DNA of 37,479 nt from an uncultured Clostridia bacterium (lineage in GTDB: Bacteria; Bacillota; Clostridia; Oscillospirales; Ruminococcaceae), in the NCBI GenBank assembly GCA_947631535.1, contig CANRLU010000010.1, forward strand, positions 1 through 37,479, given 5' to 3'. Made by a program: the position numbers and the translations under genes. The notes under the pieces were generated by a model. That model ran no database searches. It had not been told where the DNA came from and saw nothing but the letters and a program-made list of their open reading frames with translations. The stretch's first letter is position 1. Every line of letters begins with the position of its first letter. Shown here piece by piece: positions 18,836 to 27,985 of this stretch.

Positions 18836-19849
18836 ATGCCGTATTGGATAAACCTCATTGTGGGAGTGATCTCCGCCGTTGTTTCGGCGGGCTTCGGAGC
18901 AATACTTATACCCTATCTCAAAAAGCTTAAGGTCGGCGCGCACATTCTTGAAATAGGCCCCCGCTGGCAGAAAGACAAAGAGGGCACCCCGCTTATGGGC
19001 GGGTTTATGTTCGCGGCGTCTACGGTAATAGCTTCGCTCGCGGGCTGTGCGCTCATATCGCGCTATCGCAGCGCAAATATGCTCGAAGTGCCCGAAAACG
19101 CCGTTTTAAAGCTGCTGCTCGGGCTTGGAGTTTCGGTATGCTTTTTGCTCATCGGCTTTGCCGACGACTATATAAAGGTCGTGAAAAAGCGCAATCAGGG
19201 CTTTAACGTTAAGGCGAAGAGCGTCTGTCAGGCGATAGTGGTGGTGCTCTATCTCGCGGGGCTGCACTTCCTCGGCGACACCACAAAGGTCGTTATCCCG
19301 TTTTTGGGAGAGGTCGATCTCGGAGTATTCTACTATATAATAATGGCGGTGGCGATATACGGCTTTGTGAACGCCGTGAACCTCACCGACGGCGTTGACG
19401 GGCTCTGCGGCTCGGTGACGCTTATATATGCGGCGGCGTTTGCGCTGGTGTTTGCGCTGCTCGGCGACTGGGAATATTCCGCCTTTGCGACGGCAGTTGC
19501 GGGCGGCTGCCTCGGGTTTTTGGTATGGAATCTTCACCCCGCGAAGGTGTTTATGGGCGATACCGGCTCGATGTTCCTCGGAGGGTGCGTAGTGGCGCTC
19601 GGATTTGCGAGCGGGCTCGAGCTCCTTATCCCGCTGATAGGGATAATATATCTCATCGAGGCTATGAGCGACGTTATCCAGATAGGCAGCTTTAAACTGA
19701 GGCACAAAAGGGTGTTCAAAATGGCGCCCATTCACCATCACTTCGAGCTTTCGGGCTGGAGTGAATATAAGATCGTCTTCGTGTTTTCGGCGGTAACGCT
19801 TGCCGCAGGCATACTCGGAGTGGCTGCAACGGTCGTTTATCTGAAATAG
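18836..19849 (+). CDS. mraY: Phospho-N-acetylmuramoyl-pentapeptide transferase
   Basis: GFADDYIK, NAVNLTDGVDGLCG, FMGDTGSMFLGG, PIHHHFE motifs. Confidence 0.97.
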   Translation: MPYWINLIVGVISAVVSAGFGAILIPYLKKLKVGAHILEIGPRWQKDKEGTPLMGGFMFAASTVIASLAGCALISRYRSANMLEVPENAVLKLLLGLGVSVCFLLIGFADDYIKVVKKRNQGFNVKAKSVCQAIVVVLYLAGLHFLGDTTKVVIPFLGEVDLGVFYYIIMAVAIYGFVNAVNLTDGVDGLCGSVTLIYAAAFALVFALLGDWEYSAFATAVAGGCLGFLVWNLHPAKVFMGDTGSMFLGGCVVALGFASGLELLIPLIGIIYLIEAMSDVIQIGSFKLRHKRVFKMAPIHHHFELSGWSEYKIVFVFSAVTLAAGILGVAATVVYLK

Positions 19850-19870
19850 TTCAAAAAGGGAGGCGGCGCC

Positions 19871-21136
19871 GTGGCGCGCAGATATAATTATATAGTCGGC
19901 CGCGGCGACGGCGGAGCTTCCGACGGGACGGTCCCGCCTCCGCAGGCGCTCAAGGCTCCTCCGGAGGCTGCCGCAAAAAAGCCGAAGCAGAAAGAGCCGG
20001 GACTGAGGATATACGACGGCAGCCTTGATATGGTTTTCTTCGTGATAGTAATAGTCCTGCTCGTTTACGGGATAATCATGATGTTCTCGGCGAGCTATAT
20101 GGCAGGGCTTTCCTCAAAGGAACACGACGGTTATATGTATGTCCGCACGCAGGGGATAGCCGCCGTCGCGGGCGTTATCCTTATGGTGTTCATCTCTTTC
20201 TTCGACTACCACATTCTTATGAATACGAAGATAGTCGCCATAGGCTTTATAACGGCGCTCGTTATGATGCTTTTGGTGTTTTCACCGATAGGTCACGCCG
20301 AGGCCAACGCCTACAGGTGGATACAGATAGGCTCGCAGTCGTTCCAGCCGTCAGAGCTTATGAAAGCCGTTCTGATAGTTTTTCTCTCCTACCTCGCGGT
20401 GAGGCATCAGAACCACTTCAACAACTTCCGCAAGGGAGTTCTTCCGATGGTGGTCGTCCTCGGGCTCGTCTGCGGACTTATGGTGCTGCAAAGGCATATA
20501 TCCGGCCTTATGCTTATGGTAACGATAGGTTTCTGCGTGCTCTTTGTGAGCGGGATACCGATAAAGCAGCTTATCAGGGCGGGAGCGCTCCTTGTGGTGG
20601 CCGCCGTGCTTGCGGCTTCGATAGCGAGCCTTCTCGGGTTTATTGACCTCTCATACGTCCTCGACCGCTTTACGAGCATGTCGCAGGCAGACAGCGGCGA
20701 AATTTCCGACGAAAGCTGGCAGACCGCTCAGTCGCTGATAGCGATAGGCTCGGGCGGGTGGTTCGGACTCGGATTCGGAGAGTCGCGCCAGAAATACGCC
20801 TGGCTCCCCGAACCTTATAACGACTTCATACTCCCGATAATCGTCGAAGAGCTCGGATTCTTGGGCGGAATAGTCGTTGTGATACTCTTCGCGCTGTTCG
20901 TTTACAGGGGATTTTATATCGCAAAAAAGGCTCCGGACAAATTCGGCATGCTCGTCGCGACGGGCATAACCTTCCAGATAGGTTTACAGGCGTTTCTGAA
21001 CATCGGCGTCGCCTGCAACGCCTTCCCGAACACCGGCATTTCGCTGCCGTTCTTCAGCTCGGGAGGCACGGCGCTTTTGATGCAGCTCGCCGAAATGGGA
21101 GTTGTCCTCGGAATATCGCGGCAGTGCGAAATATAA
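19871..21136 (+). CDS. ftsW: FtsW/RodA/SpoVE family glycosyltransferase
   Basis: IQIGSQSFQPSELMKAVLIVFLSY; PEPYNDFILPIIVEELGFLGG; FPNTGISLPFFSSGGTAL. GTG start with RBS GGGAGG. Confidence 0.95.
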   Translation: MARRYNYIVGRGDGGASDGTVPPPQALKAPPEAAAKKPKQKEPGLRIYDGSLDMVFFVIVIVLLVYGIIMMFSASYMAGLSSKEHDGYMYVRTQGIAAVAGVILMVFISFFDYHILMNTKIVAIGFITALVMMLLVFSPIGHAEANAYRWIQIGSQSFQPSELMKAVLIVFLSYLAVRHQNHFNNFRKGVLPMVVVLGLVCGLMVLQRHISGLMLMVTIGFCVLFVSGIPIKQLIRAGALLVVAAVLAASIASLLGFIDLSYVLDRFTSMSQADSGEISDESWQTAQSLIAIGSGGWFGLGFGESRQKYAWLPEPYNDFILPIIVEELGFLGGIVVVILFALFVYRGFYIAKKAPDKFGMLVATGITFQIGLQAFLNIGVACNAFPNTGISLPFFSSGGTALLMQLAEMGVVLGISRQCEI

Positions 21137-21145
21137 TATCAGCGG

Positions 21146-22294
21146 GTGAAAATTATGCTTAGAGTTATCCTTTCGGGCGGAGGCAGCGCGGGACATGTCA
21201 ACCCTGCGCTCGCTATCTCGGAAATAATAAAAGACAACCGCCCCGACGTCGAGTTTTTATACGTCGGCACGCCCAACGGAATGGAGCACCGCCTTGCCGA
21301 GAACGCAGGGTTTAAGTTTGCGGGAATGAAAGTTGCGGGCTTTCAGCGGCACCTCTCGCTCAAAAACATCGGCCGCAACATAAAGGCCGCGGCTTATCTT
21401 GCGACCGCAGGCGCAAAGGCCTCGAAAATACTCAAAGATTTCAAGCCCGACATTGTCATCGGCACCGGCGGATACGTCTGCGGACCTATCGTCAGAAAAG
21501 CCGCGAAAATGGGCATAAAAACGGTGATCCACGAGCAGAACGCCTTCCCCGGGCTCACGACAAAGCTCCTTTCCCCAGACGTTGACAGGATTATGCTCAC
21601 TGTCTCGAAGGCGGCCGACAGGCTTGAAGAACAGGCGCGCTCGAAGTGCGTCGTAACCGGTCTGCCGGTGAGAAAAGGCTTTGCGGAGCACGTCATCACA
21701 AAGCAAGATGCAAAGCGTCAGCTCGGGCTCGACGGCTCGGTCTGTGTGCTCTCGACGGGCGGGAGCCTCGGCGCAAGGGCGATAAACAACGCCGCGCTCG
21801 AACTTATGGAATGGTATATCCGCGACGGCGTAAAGGTGAACCATATCCATTCCTATGGGAAGAGCAACCGCGGGGAGTTTGAAAAGGGGCTTTCGGAGCG
21901 CGGCATCGACCTCTCAAAGCACCCGAATTTTATCGTCAAGGAATATATAGACAATATGTCGGTCTGCATGGCTGCGGCCGACCTGATAATAAGCCGCTGC
22001 GGAATGGGCGCGCTCACCGAGATAGAGGCCGAGGGCAAGGCTTCGATACTTATTCCGTCGCCCTATCTTGCCGAGAACCACCAGTATTACAACGGGCTCG
22101 TGCTGCAAAGCGCGGGCGCGGCGGTGCTCTATGAGCAGAAAGATATCACCCCCGGTCTTATCGCCGAAACGGTGAGAGGTCTTATAAACGACCCCGAGGC
22201 TTTGAGCGAGATGTCGGCTCACGCGAGCGAGCAATTCATAAAAGATACGCCCGAACGCATATGGAAAGTGATCTCGGAGGTCATTAAAGCTTAA
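21146..22294 (+). CDS. murG: UDP-N-acetylglucosamine-N-acetylmuramyl-(pentapeptide) pyrophosphoryl-undecaprenol N-acetylglucosamine transferase
   Basis: LSGGGSAGHVNPALAI; GTGGYVCGP; HEQNAFPG; STGGSLGARAIN; SRCGMGALTEIEAEGKASILIPSP. Confidence 0.97.
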   Translation: MKIMLRVILSGGGSAGHVNPALAISEIIKDNRPDVEFLYVGTPNGMEHRLAENAGFKFAGMKVAGFQRHLSLKNIGRNIKAAAYLATAGAKASKILKDFKPDIVIGTGGYVCGPIVRKAAKMGIKTVIHEQNAFPGLTTKLLSPDVDRIMLTVSKAADRLEEQARSKCVVTGLPVRKGFAEHVITKQDAKRQLGLDGSVCVLSTGGSLGARAINNAALELMEWYIRDGVKVNHIHSYGKSNRGEFEKGLSERGIDLSKHPNFIVKEYIDNMSVCMAAADLIISRCGMGALTEIEAEGKASILIPSPYLAENHQYYNGLVLQSAGAAVLYEQKDITPGLIAETVRGLINDPEALSEMSAHASEQFIKDTPERIWKVISEVIKA

Positions 22295-22374
22295 ATGTAG
22301 CACAAAATCCCCGATTGACATATTATGCAAGGTAGAAAGCCGATACATAATACGTCCAAAAAGGGGATATTGCA

Positions 22375-23634
22375 GTGACCGAATCGAAGCTTTACATAGA
22401 GGGCGGACGTAAAATAAGCGGGGAGATAGGCGTTCACGGCGCCAAAAACAGCGTTCTTCCCGTTCTGGCGGCAACGCTTTTGTCGGGCGGGGTGTGCGTT
22501 ATACATAACTGCCCCGCTTTGAGCGACGTTTTTTCCTCCTGCCGGATACTCAGGTCGCTGGGCTGCAAGTGCAGGCGGGAGGGCAACACCGTTGAGATAG
22601 ACTCCGGCAGCATATCTGACTACGAGATAAGCGAGCAGCTTATGCGCGAGATGCGCTCGTCGATAGTGTTTCTCGGAGCAATTCTCGGCAGGCTGAGAAG
22701 ATGCAGGCTGTCGTTCCCGGGCGGGTGCGAGCTCGGCCCGCGGCCTATCGACATTCACCTTTCGGGGCTGCGCAGGCTCGGAGCAAAGATATATGAAGAC
22801 CACGGCGTGCTCGACTGTACCCTTTCGGGAGCCGTCACCGGCGCCGATATAACCCTTACGCTGCCGAGCGTCGGCGCGACCGAGAATATAATGCTCGCGG
22901 CGGTTTTGGGCACGGGCGAAACGGTGATAAGAAATGCCGCGCGCGAGCCCGAAATAGCCGACCTTGCGGGCTTTTTGAACGCCTGCGGAGCCGACATCTC
23001 GGGGCAGGGGAGCTCTACCGTGACGGTGAGGGGAGTGCAGAGCCTTCACGGTGCGGAATACACCGTTATGCCCGACAGGATAGTGGCCGCGACCTATATG
23101 GGAGCCGCTGCGATAACCGGCGGCGAGCTTATGCTCAAGGGCGTGAGGCCGTCGGATATGTATTCCACGGTGTCGGTCTTTGAGCAGATGGGCTGCGGAG
23201 TCTACCCTTATTCCGACAGGATATATATAAGCGCAAAAAAGCCTCTTCAGGCGGTAAAAACGGTGAGGACGATGCCTTACCCCGGGTTCCCGACCGACTG
23301 TCAGCCGATAGTTATGGCAGTGCTCACAAAGGCTAAGGGGACTTCGGTGATAGTCGAGAATATATTCGAGAACCGCTTCAGGGCTGCGCCGGAGCTTAGG
23401 CGTCTCGGGGCAGACATAAAGGCCGAGGGCAAAGTGGCGGTGATAGAGGGCGTTGCGAGGCTCTCGGGGACCGCGACCGTGGCCACCGACCTTCGCGCGG
23501 GGGCGGCGCTCGTGCTCGGCGGGCTTGCCGCCGAGGGCACAACTACCGTCTCGAACCTGCACTATATCGACCGCGGCTATGAGTCGATAGAGACGGCGCT
23601 GCGCTCGGTGGGCGCAAGGATAAGAAGAAACTGA
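22375..23634 (+). CDS. murA: UDP-N-acetylglucosamine 1-carboxyvinyltransferase
   Basis: GVHGAKNSVLPVLAATLL; DLRAGAALVLGGLAAEGTTTVSN; HYIDRGYE. GTG start. Confidence 0.95.
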   Translation: MTESKLYIEGGRKISGEIGVHGAKNSVLPVLAATLLSGGVCVIHNCPALSDVFSSCRILRSLGCKCRREGNTVEIDSGSISDYEISEQLMREMRSSIVFLGAILGRLRRCRLSFPGGCELGPRPIDIHLSGLRRLGAKIYEDHGVLDCTLSGAVTGADITLTLPSVGATENIMLAAVLGTGETVIRNAAREPEIADLAGFLNACGADISGQGSSTVTVRGVQSLHGAEYTVMPDRIVAATYMGAAAITGGELMLKGVRPSDMYSTVSVFEQMGCGVYPYSDRIYISAKKPLQAVKTVRTMPYPGFPTDCQPIVMAVLTKAKGTSVIVENIFENRFRAAPELRRLGADIKAEGKVAVIEGVARLSGTATVATDLRAGAALVLGGLAAEGTTTVSNLHYIDRGYESIETALRSVGARIRRN

Positions 23635-23651
23635 AGAAAGGAAGCGAAAAA

Positions 23652-24518
23652 ATGAAGGACGTTGTAAAAACCTCGGGCAGCGCCCCGAGGCAGGGCAGGC
23701 CCCGCCGCCGCAGGCGAAATCTTTCGCTTTACTATCTTTTGATGTTTTTGATATGCGCGGGGATATTTTTCATTCTTTCGCGGACGATCTTATTCAACAT
23801 AAAGGAGTATACGGTAACGGGGAACAGCATTTATTCCGCCGACCAGATACTCAACGCGGGCGGCCTCCACGAGGGCAGGAATATGTACGGCATAAACCTT
23901 AACAAGACCGCCGAAAAGATAAAAGATAAGCTTATTTACCTTGAAGACGTTACCCTTAGGCGCAAGCTGCCGGATAAATTCATAGTCGAAGTTACCGAGG
24001 CGCAGGCGTTTGCCTGCTGCGAATATGAGGGTTCGCGCTATGCCGTGATAACAAAGAGCGGAAGATATCTTGAAACAGAGCAGCTCGGCGCAAGGGCGGG
24101 GCTCATACTCGTCGAGGGTATGGATCTTAAAAACGTTGCGCTCGGGGAGGACTTCGAGTCGGCAGACGAGACGAAAAAGGAGATAATCCTCGACCTCTTT
24201 GACGCCATCTCCCGAACCTGCGACGGCAAGATAACCTATATCGACATATCCGACAGAACAAACATTATGATGAGATATGAGAACAGGATAGACATAGACT
24301 TCGGAAGCTCGCTCGACTACGATTACAAGCTCCGCTACATAACGGCGATAATCGAGGAGAACCTCACCCCCGAAGACGAGGGCAGGATAATCTATCACAG
24401 CGCCGCGGCAGGGGCTTCGTTTATCAGAAATGAAGACGCCGAGCAGTCCGAAACGGCGGATAATGCGGCGGCTTCGGGCGAAGATGAGCCCGATAATGCC
24501 GGATCGGTCGAAAATTGA
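23652..24518 (+). CDS. ftsQ: FtsQ/DivIB-type cell division protein (POTRA)
   Basis: Single N-terminal TM, then POTRA-like IKEYTVTGNSIYSADQILNAGGLHEGRNMYGIN; located before ftsZ. Confidence 0.88.
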   Translation: MKDVVKTSGSAPRQGRPRRRRRNLSLYYLLMFLICAGIFFILSRTILFNIKEYTVTGNSIYSADQILNAGGLHEGRNMYGINLNKTAEKIKDKLIYLEDVTLRRKLPDKFIVEVTEAQAFACCEYEGSRYAVITKSGRYLETEQLGARAGLILVEGMDLKNVALGEDFESADETKKEIILDLFDAISRTCDGKITYIDISDRTNIMMRYENRIDIDFGSSLDYDYKLRYITAIIEENLTPEDEGRIIYHSAAAGASFIRNEDAEQSETADNAAASGEDEPDNAGSVEN

Positions 24519-24646
24519 TATAAGTTTCCTGAAATTTCTTTCAAAAACCTATTGCCAAGCGTGATTTTTTGTGCTACTATAATACTATATTTAGTTTGCG
24601 GGCGCTTCGCCGATAATTATATATTGGATATTGGAGGATGTAGAAA

Positions 24647-25711
24647 ATGGGATTCATTATGGAAAACGAAGGCATTGATTTGGCTAAGATCAAGGTTGTA
24701 GGTGTAGGCGGCGGAGGAGGAAACGCCCTCAACTGCATAGTTTCTACCGGCATCCAGAATGTCGAATATATTGCTATAAATACCGACGCACAGGCTCTGA
24801 AGAACTCCAAGGCCGCAATAAAGATCCAGATAGGTCAGAAGCTCACCCACGGTCTCGGCGCAGGCGGAAGGCCCGAAGTGGGCGAGGGCGCGGCTCAGGA
24901 GTCGAAAGACGAGATCTGCGACGCTCTTAAGGGCGCGGATATGATATTCATCACCGCAGGTATGGGCGGCGGAACCGGCACCGGCGCGGCTCCCGTTGTT
25001 GCCGAGATAGCCCGCGATATGGGAATACTGACTGTGGCCGTTGTAACGAAGCCCTTCTCGTTTGAGGGAGCTAAGAAGCTCGCGCAGGCCGAGCGCGGAA
25101 TTGACGCTCTTCTTAAAAACGTCGATTCGCTCGTCGTTATCCCTAACCAGAAGCTCCTCACCGGCAAGGAGAACCTTACTATGCGCCAGTCGTTCGCTCT
25201 TGCCGACGATATACTTAAGACCGCCGTACTCTCGGTGACCGAGCTCATACTCAGGCACGGCGAGATAAACGTTGACTTTGCCGATGTCCAGACGATCATG
25301 AAAGATGCCGGCTACGCGCATATGGCTATCGGCCACGGCGAGGGCAAGGACAAGGTCGCCGACGCCGTTCAGCAGGTCATCTCCAGCCCGCTGCTCGAGA
25401 CCTCTATCAAGGGCTCGAGGAGGCTGCTCATCAACATCACGATGTCGGAAGACATTGTGGCGGGAGAGATTGCCGAGCTGACCGACACCATCACAAAGGC
25501 TGCCGCCGAGGACGTAAACCTCATCTTCGGCGCCGACTTCAAGGAGGACCTCAACGACGCTATCGACCTTATCGTTATCGCGGCGGACTTCGACGAGTAT
25601 CAGCCCGAGCCGGAGGAGACCAAGGAGGAAGAGCCTTCTTCCGAGGGCGAGGAGCGCAAGACCACCGGCGATCCGTTCTACGACAACCTCTGGGGATTCC
25701 TCAATAAGTGA
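24647..25711 (+). CDS. ftsZ: Cell division protein FtsZ
   Basis: IKVVGVGGGGGNALNCIV and tubulin signature GMGGGTGTGAAPVVAEIAR; FADVQTIMKDAGYAHMAIG. Confidence 0.97.
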   Translation: MGFIMENEGIDLAKIKVVGVGGGGGNALNCIVSTGIQNVEYIAINTDAQALKNSKAAIKIQIGQKLTHGLGAGGRPEVGEGAAQESKDEICDALKGADMIFITAGMGGGTGTGAAPVVAEIARDMGILTVAVVTKPFSFEGAKKLAQAERGIDALLKNVDSLVVIPNQKLLTGKENLTMRQSFALADDILKTAVLSVTELILRHGEINVDFADVQTIMKDAGYAHMAIGHGEGKDKVADAVQQVISSPLLETSIKGSRRLLINITMSEDIVAGEIAELTDTITKAAAEDVNLIFGADFKEDLNDAIDLIVIAADFDEYQPEPEETKEEEPSSEGEERKTTGDPFYDNLWGFLNK

Positions 25712-25724
25712 GCATAATTATCGA

Positions 25725-25754
25725 AGCGCTTCCGTTAAAGCGGGGGCGCTTTTT
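25725..25754 (+). terminator. Rho-independent terminator after ftsZ
   Basis: AGCGCTTCCG-TTAAAG-CGGGGGCGCT (G-U tolerant stem) then TTTT. Confidence 0.75.
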
Positions 25755-25810
25755 GTCGGCAGTATTTTGCTCCTTTAAATCTTTTTGTTTTCTCTCCCGC
25801 CCCTCCCGTA

Positions 25811-25839
25811 TTGATTTTTTTGAGAAATGGTGATAGAAT
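25811..25839 (+). promoter_or_regulatory. Sigma-A-type promoter for metA
   Basis: TTGATT-N17-TAGAAT upstream of the ATG at 25870. Confidence 0.65.
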
Positions 25840-25869
25840 GGTCAATATAATCCCTTAAGGAGAATAGCC

Positions 25870-26787
25870 ATGCCTATCAAAATACCGAATTCCCTGCCGG
25901 CGGCAAAGACCCTTACCGACGAAAACATCTTTATTATGACCGAGACGAGGGCTCTCACGCAGGATATAAGGCCGCTGAAAATACTTATCCTCAACCTTAT
26001 GCCCACCAAAATTGCCACCGAGACCCAGCTCGCGAGGCTTTTGGGCAACACTCCGCTTCAGGTGGAGATAGAGCTCATACATACAAAGAGCTATGAATCG
26101 AAAAATACTTCGCAGGAGCATCTGCTGTCGTTTTACAAGACTTTTGACGACGTAAAGGGCTCCCGCTTCGACGGAATGATAATAACCGGCGCGCCCGTTG
26201 AGCACCTCGAATTTGAGGAGGTCGAATACTGGGACGAGCTCTGCGAGATATTCGAGTGGTCGAAAACGCACGTGCACTCTACGTTTCACATCTGCTGGGG
26301 CGCGCAGGCGGGGCTTTATTACCACTTCGGCGTAAAGAAGATCCCACTGCCCGAAAAGCTCTTCGGGGTGTTTCCCCATACCGTAGACTATAAAAACCCG
26401 ATACTCTTCCGCGGATTTGACGACGTTTTTTACGTCCCTCACTCGCGCAACTCCACCGTAGACCGCGCCGAGCTCGAGCGTATACCCGAGATAAAGATCC
26501 TCGCTTCGAGCAAAGAGGCGGGCGTCTACGCCTGTATGACCGGCGAGGGCAGGCAGATATTCATAACCGGCCATTCGGAATACGAGGCGGGCACTCTGGC
26601 GCAGGAGTATTTCCGAGACAAAAACAAGGGAATAGACATAAAAGTCCCGAAGAATTACTTCCCCGACGACGACCCAACGAAGGCGCCCGTGGTGACCTGG
26701 AAAGCCCACGCGAACCTGCTGTACTCTAACTGGCTCAACTACTTTGTGTATCAGACGACTCCTTACGACGTGGACGAAATAAAATAA
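25870..26787 (+). CDS. metA: Homoserine O-acyltransferase (MetA family)
   Basis: [93 protein letters not shown]. Confidence 0.97.
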   Translation: MPIKIPNSLPAAKTLTDENIFIMTETRALTQDIRPLKILILNLMPTKIATETQLARLLGNTPLQVEIELIHTKSYESKNTSQEHLLSFYKTFDDVKGSRFDGMIITGAPVEHLEFEEVEYWDELCEIFEWSKTHVHSTFHICWGAQAGLYYHFGVKKIPLPEKLFGVFPHTVDYKNPILFRGFDDVFYVPHSRNSTVDRAELERIPEIKILASSKEAGVYACMTGEGRQIFITGHSEYEAGTLAQEYFRDKNKGIDIKVPKNYFPDDDPTKAPVVTWKAHANLLYSNWLNYFVYQTTPYDVDEIK

Positions 26788-26801
26788 CGGCAGTAAAGCG
26801 C

Positions 26802-26828
26802 AAAAAGGCCCTTTAAAAGGGCCTTTTT
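26802..26828. terminator. Bidirectional rho-independent terminator
   Basis: AAAAAGGCCCTTTAAAAGGGCCTTTTT between convergent genes. Confidence 0.9.
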
Positions 26829-26843
26829 GATGCCTGCGTAGGT

Positions 26844-27896
26844 TCAGCCTCTCAGCTTTTGCGCAAGTTCTGCGGTTACGGCTTCAATGGCTCCGAAGTC
26901 CATAGCTCCGATATAGCAGCGCTCCAGATCGTCGTGGACGGCTTTTGCCTGTTCGAGCGTTTCTATGGCGGAGGCTGTGAGTTCGCGCTTTACGCCGGTG
27001 TTGAAGAGATATCTGCGGCGGCGCTCACGGAGAAGGTCGCGGTCGTAGAACCTCAGTGCATTTATCTTTGCGTCGGCAAGCTCTCCCGCGGTCTCGCCCG
27101 AAACGAACGCGAGCCCGAGCTCGGGTATAACGGCGTGCTCGTAAACGCAGCCGCCGTGGAAGACGTTCTTTGAAACTACAACGTCGTATCCTGCGGCCGC
27201 CGCGCGGACGGAAAGGCTCTTTAAAAGGGCGTCGGTTACGGCGTAATACGGGTCTGAAACGGCGTAAACCGTGCAGCCCTCAAACGCCGCCGCCTGCGTA
27301 ACGATTCCCTTCGGAGTAACGGTGGTTATCTGGCGAAGAGAGATCTTCCCGGGGGCGCGGCCGGTCTTAGGCATAAGCCTCAGACTAAGCCGCTTTGCGT
27401 AGGCTTCAAGCTTGTCGCCGAGAAGCGCGGCCTCCGACGCCGCAAGAATGTCGGCATTGAGGCTGCATATGGCGCCGAGGCAGCGCTTTACGCGCAGGTG
27501 GAGCTTTGCGTTCTCGTCGGAGCAGCGTATTATCTCGTCGGCGCAGGCGCGAAGAATGTTCTCGTCCCAGAACCGTCCGAGGTCCAAAAGACGCTCGCGG
27601 GCTCCGGGATAGCTCGGCTCGAAAACGTGGGGAGCGGTGCCGTCAACGAATATCACGCCGAGCTTTCTGAATACAACGGCGTCGAGCGAGTCGGGGTCGC
27701 TCGAGCAGTAATACAGCTCTGCGGGATCGACGTCGGAAAGAACGGCGGCAAGGCGCTTCATAAGGGTGGATTTGCCGGTGCCGGGGCCTCCCTTTATGAT
27801 GTAAGTAAAGAATTTTCCCGATTTTATGTCGTCCCCAAGATGCGTTTCAAAGCCGTCGGGCGTCGGGCAGCCCAAAAAATATGTTCTGTTTGACAT
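26844..27896 (-). CDS. P-loop ATPase, PRK06851-like family
   Basis: MSNRTYFLGCPTPDGFETHL...FFTYIIKGGPGTGKSTLMKRLA (Walker A). GGAGG RBS immediately upstream of 27896 supports this start over 28001. Confidence 0.8.
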   Translation of the reverse strand: MSNRTYFLGCPTPDGFETHLGDDIKSGKFFTYIIKGGPGTGKSTLMKRLAAVLSDVDPAELYYCSSDPDSLDAVVFRKLGVIFVDGTAPHVFEPSYPGARERLLDLGRFWDENILRACADEIIRCSDENAKLHLRVKRCLGAICSLNADILAASEAALLGDKLEAYAKRLSLRLMPKTGRAPGKISLRQITTVTPKGIVTQAAAFEGCTVYAVSDPYYAVTDALLKSLSVRAAAAGYDVVVSKNVFHGGCVYEHAVIPELGLAFVSGETAGELADAKINALRFYDRDLLRERRRRYLFNTGVKRELTASAIETLEQAKAVHDDLERCYIGAMDFGAIEAVTAELAQKLRG

Positions 27897-27985
27897 TCGG
27901 TTTCCTCCAAATTCAGTTTTTATATAATATGGAGGAACCGCCGACAAGGTTCTATATAAAGCGGGGTAAATAAAACGGGCGCAGT

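Noticed and set aside
22315-22351. Promoter upstream of murA (TTGACA at 22315)
   Set aside because: No -10-like hexamer at proper spacing; CATAAT is about 25 bp away.
22291-23562. 423-aa minus-strand ORF
   Set aside because: Antisense shadow of murA; no recognisable domain and biased R/A/H/P-rich composition.
24552-24583. Promoter upstream of ftsZ (TTGCCA ... TATAAT)
   Set aside because: Spacer to TATAAT is 20 bp; the 17-bp alternative is TACTAT. Plausible but not strong enough to list.
25855-26709. 284-aa minus-strand ORF
   Set aside because: Antisense shadow of metA.
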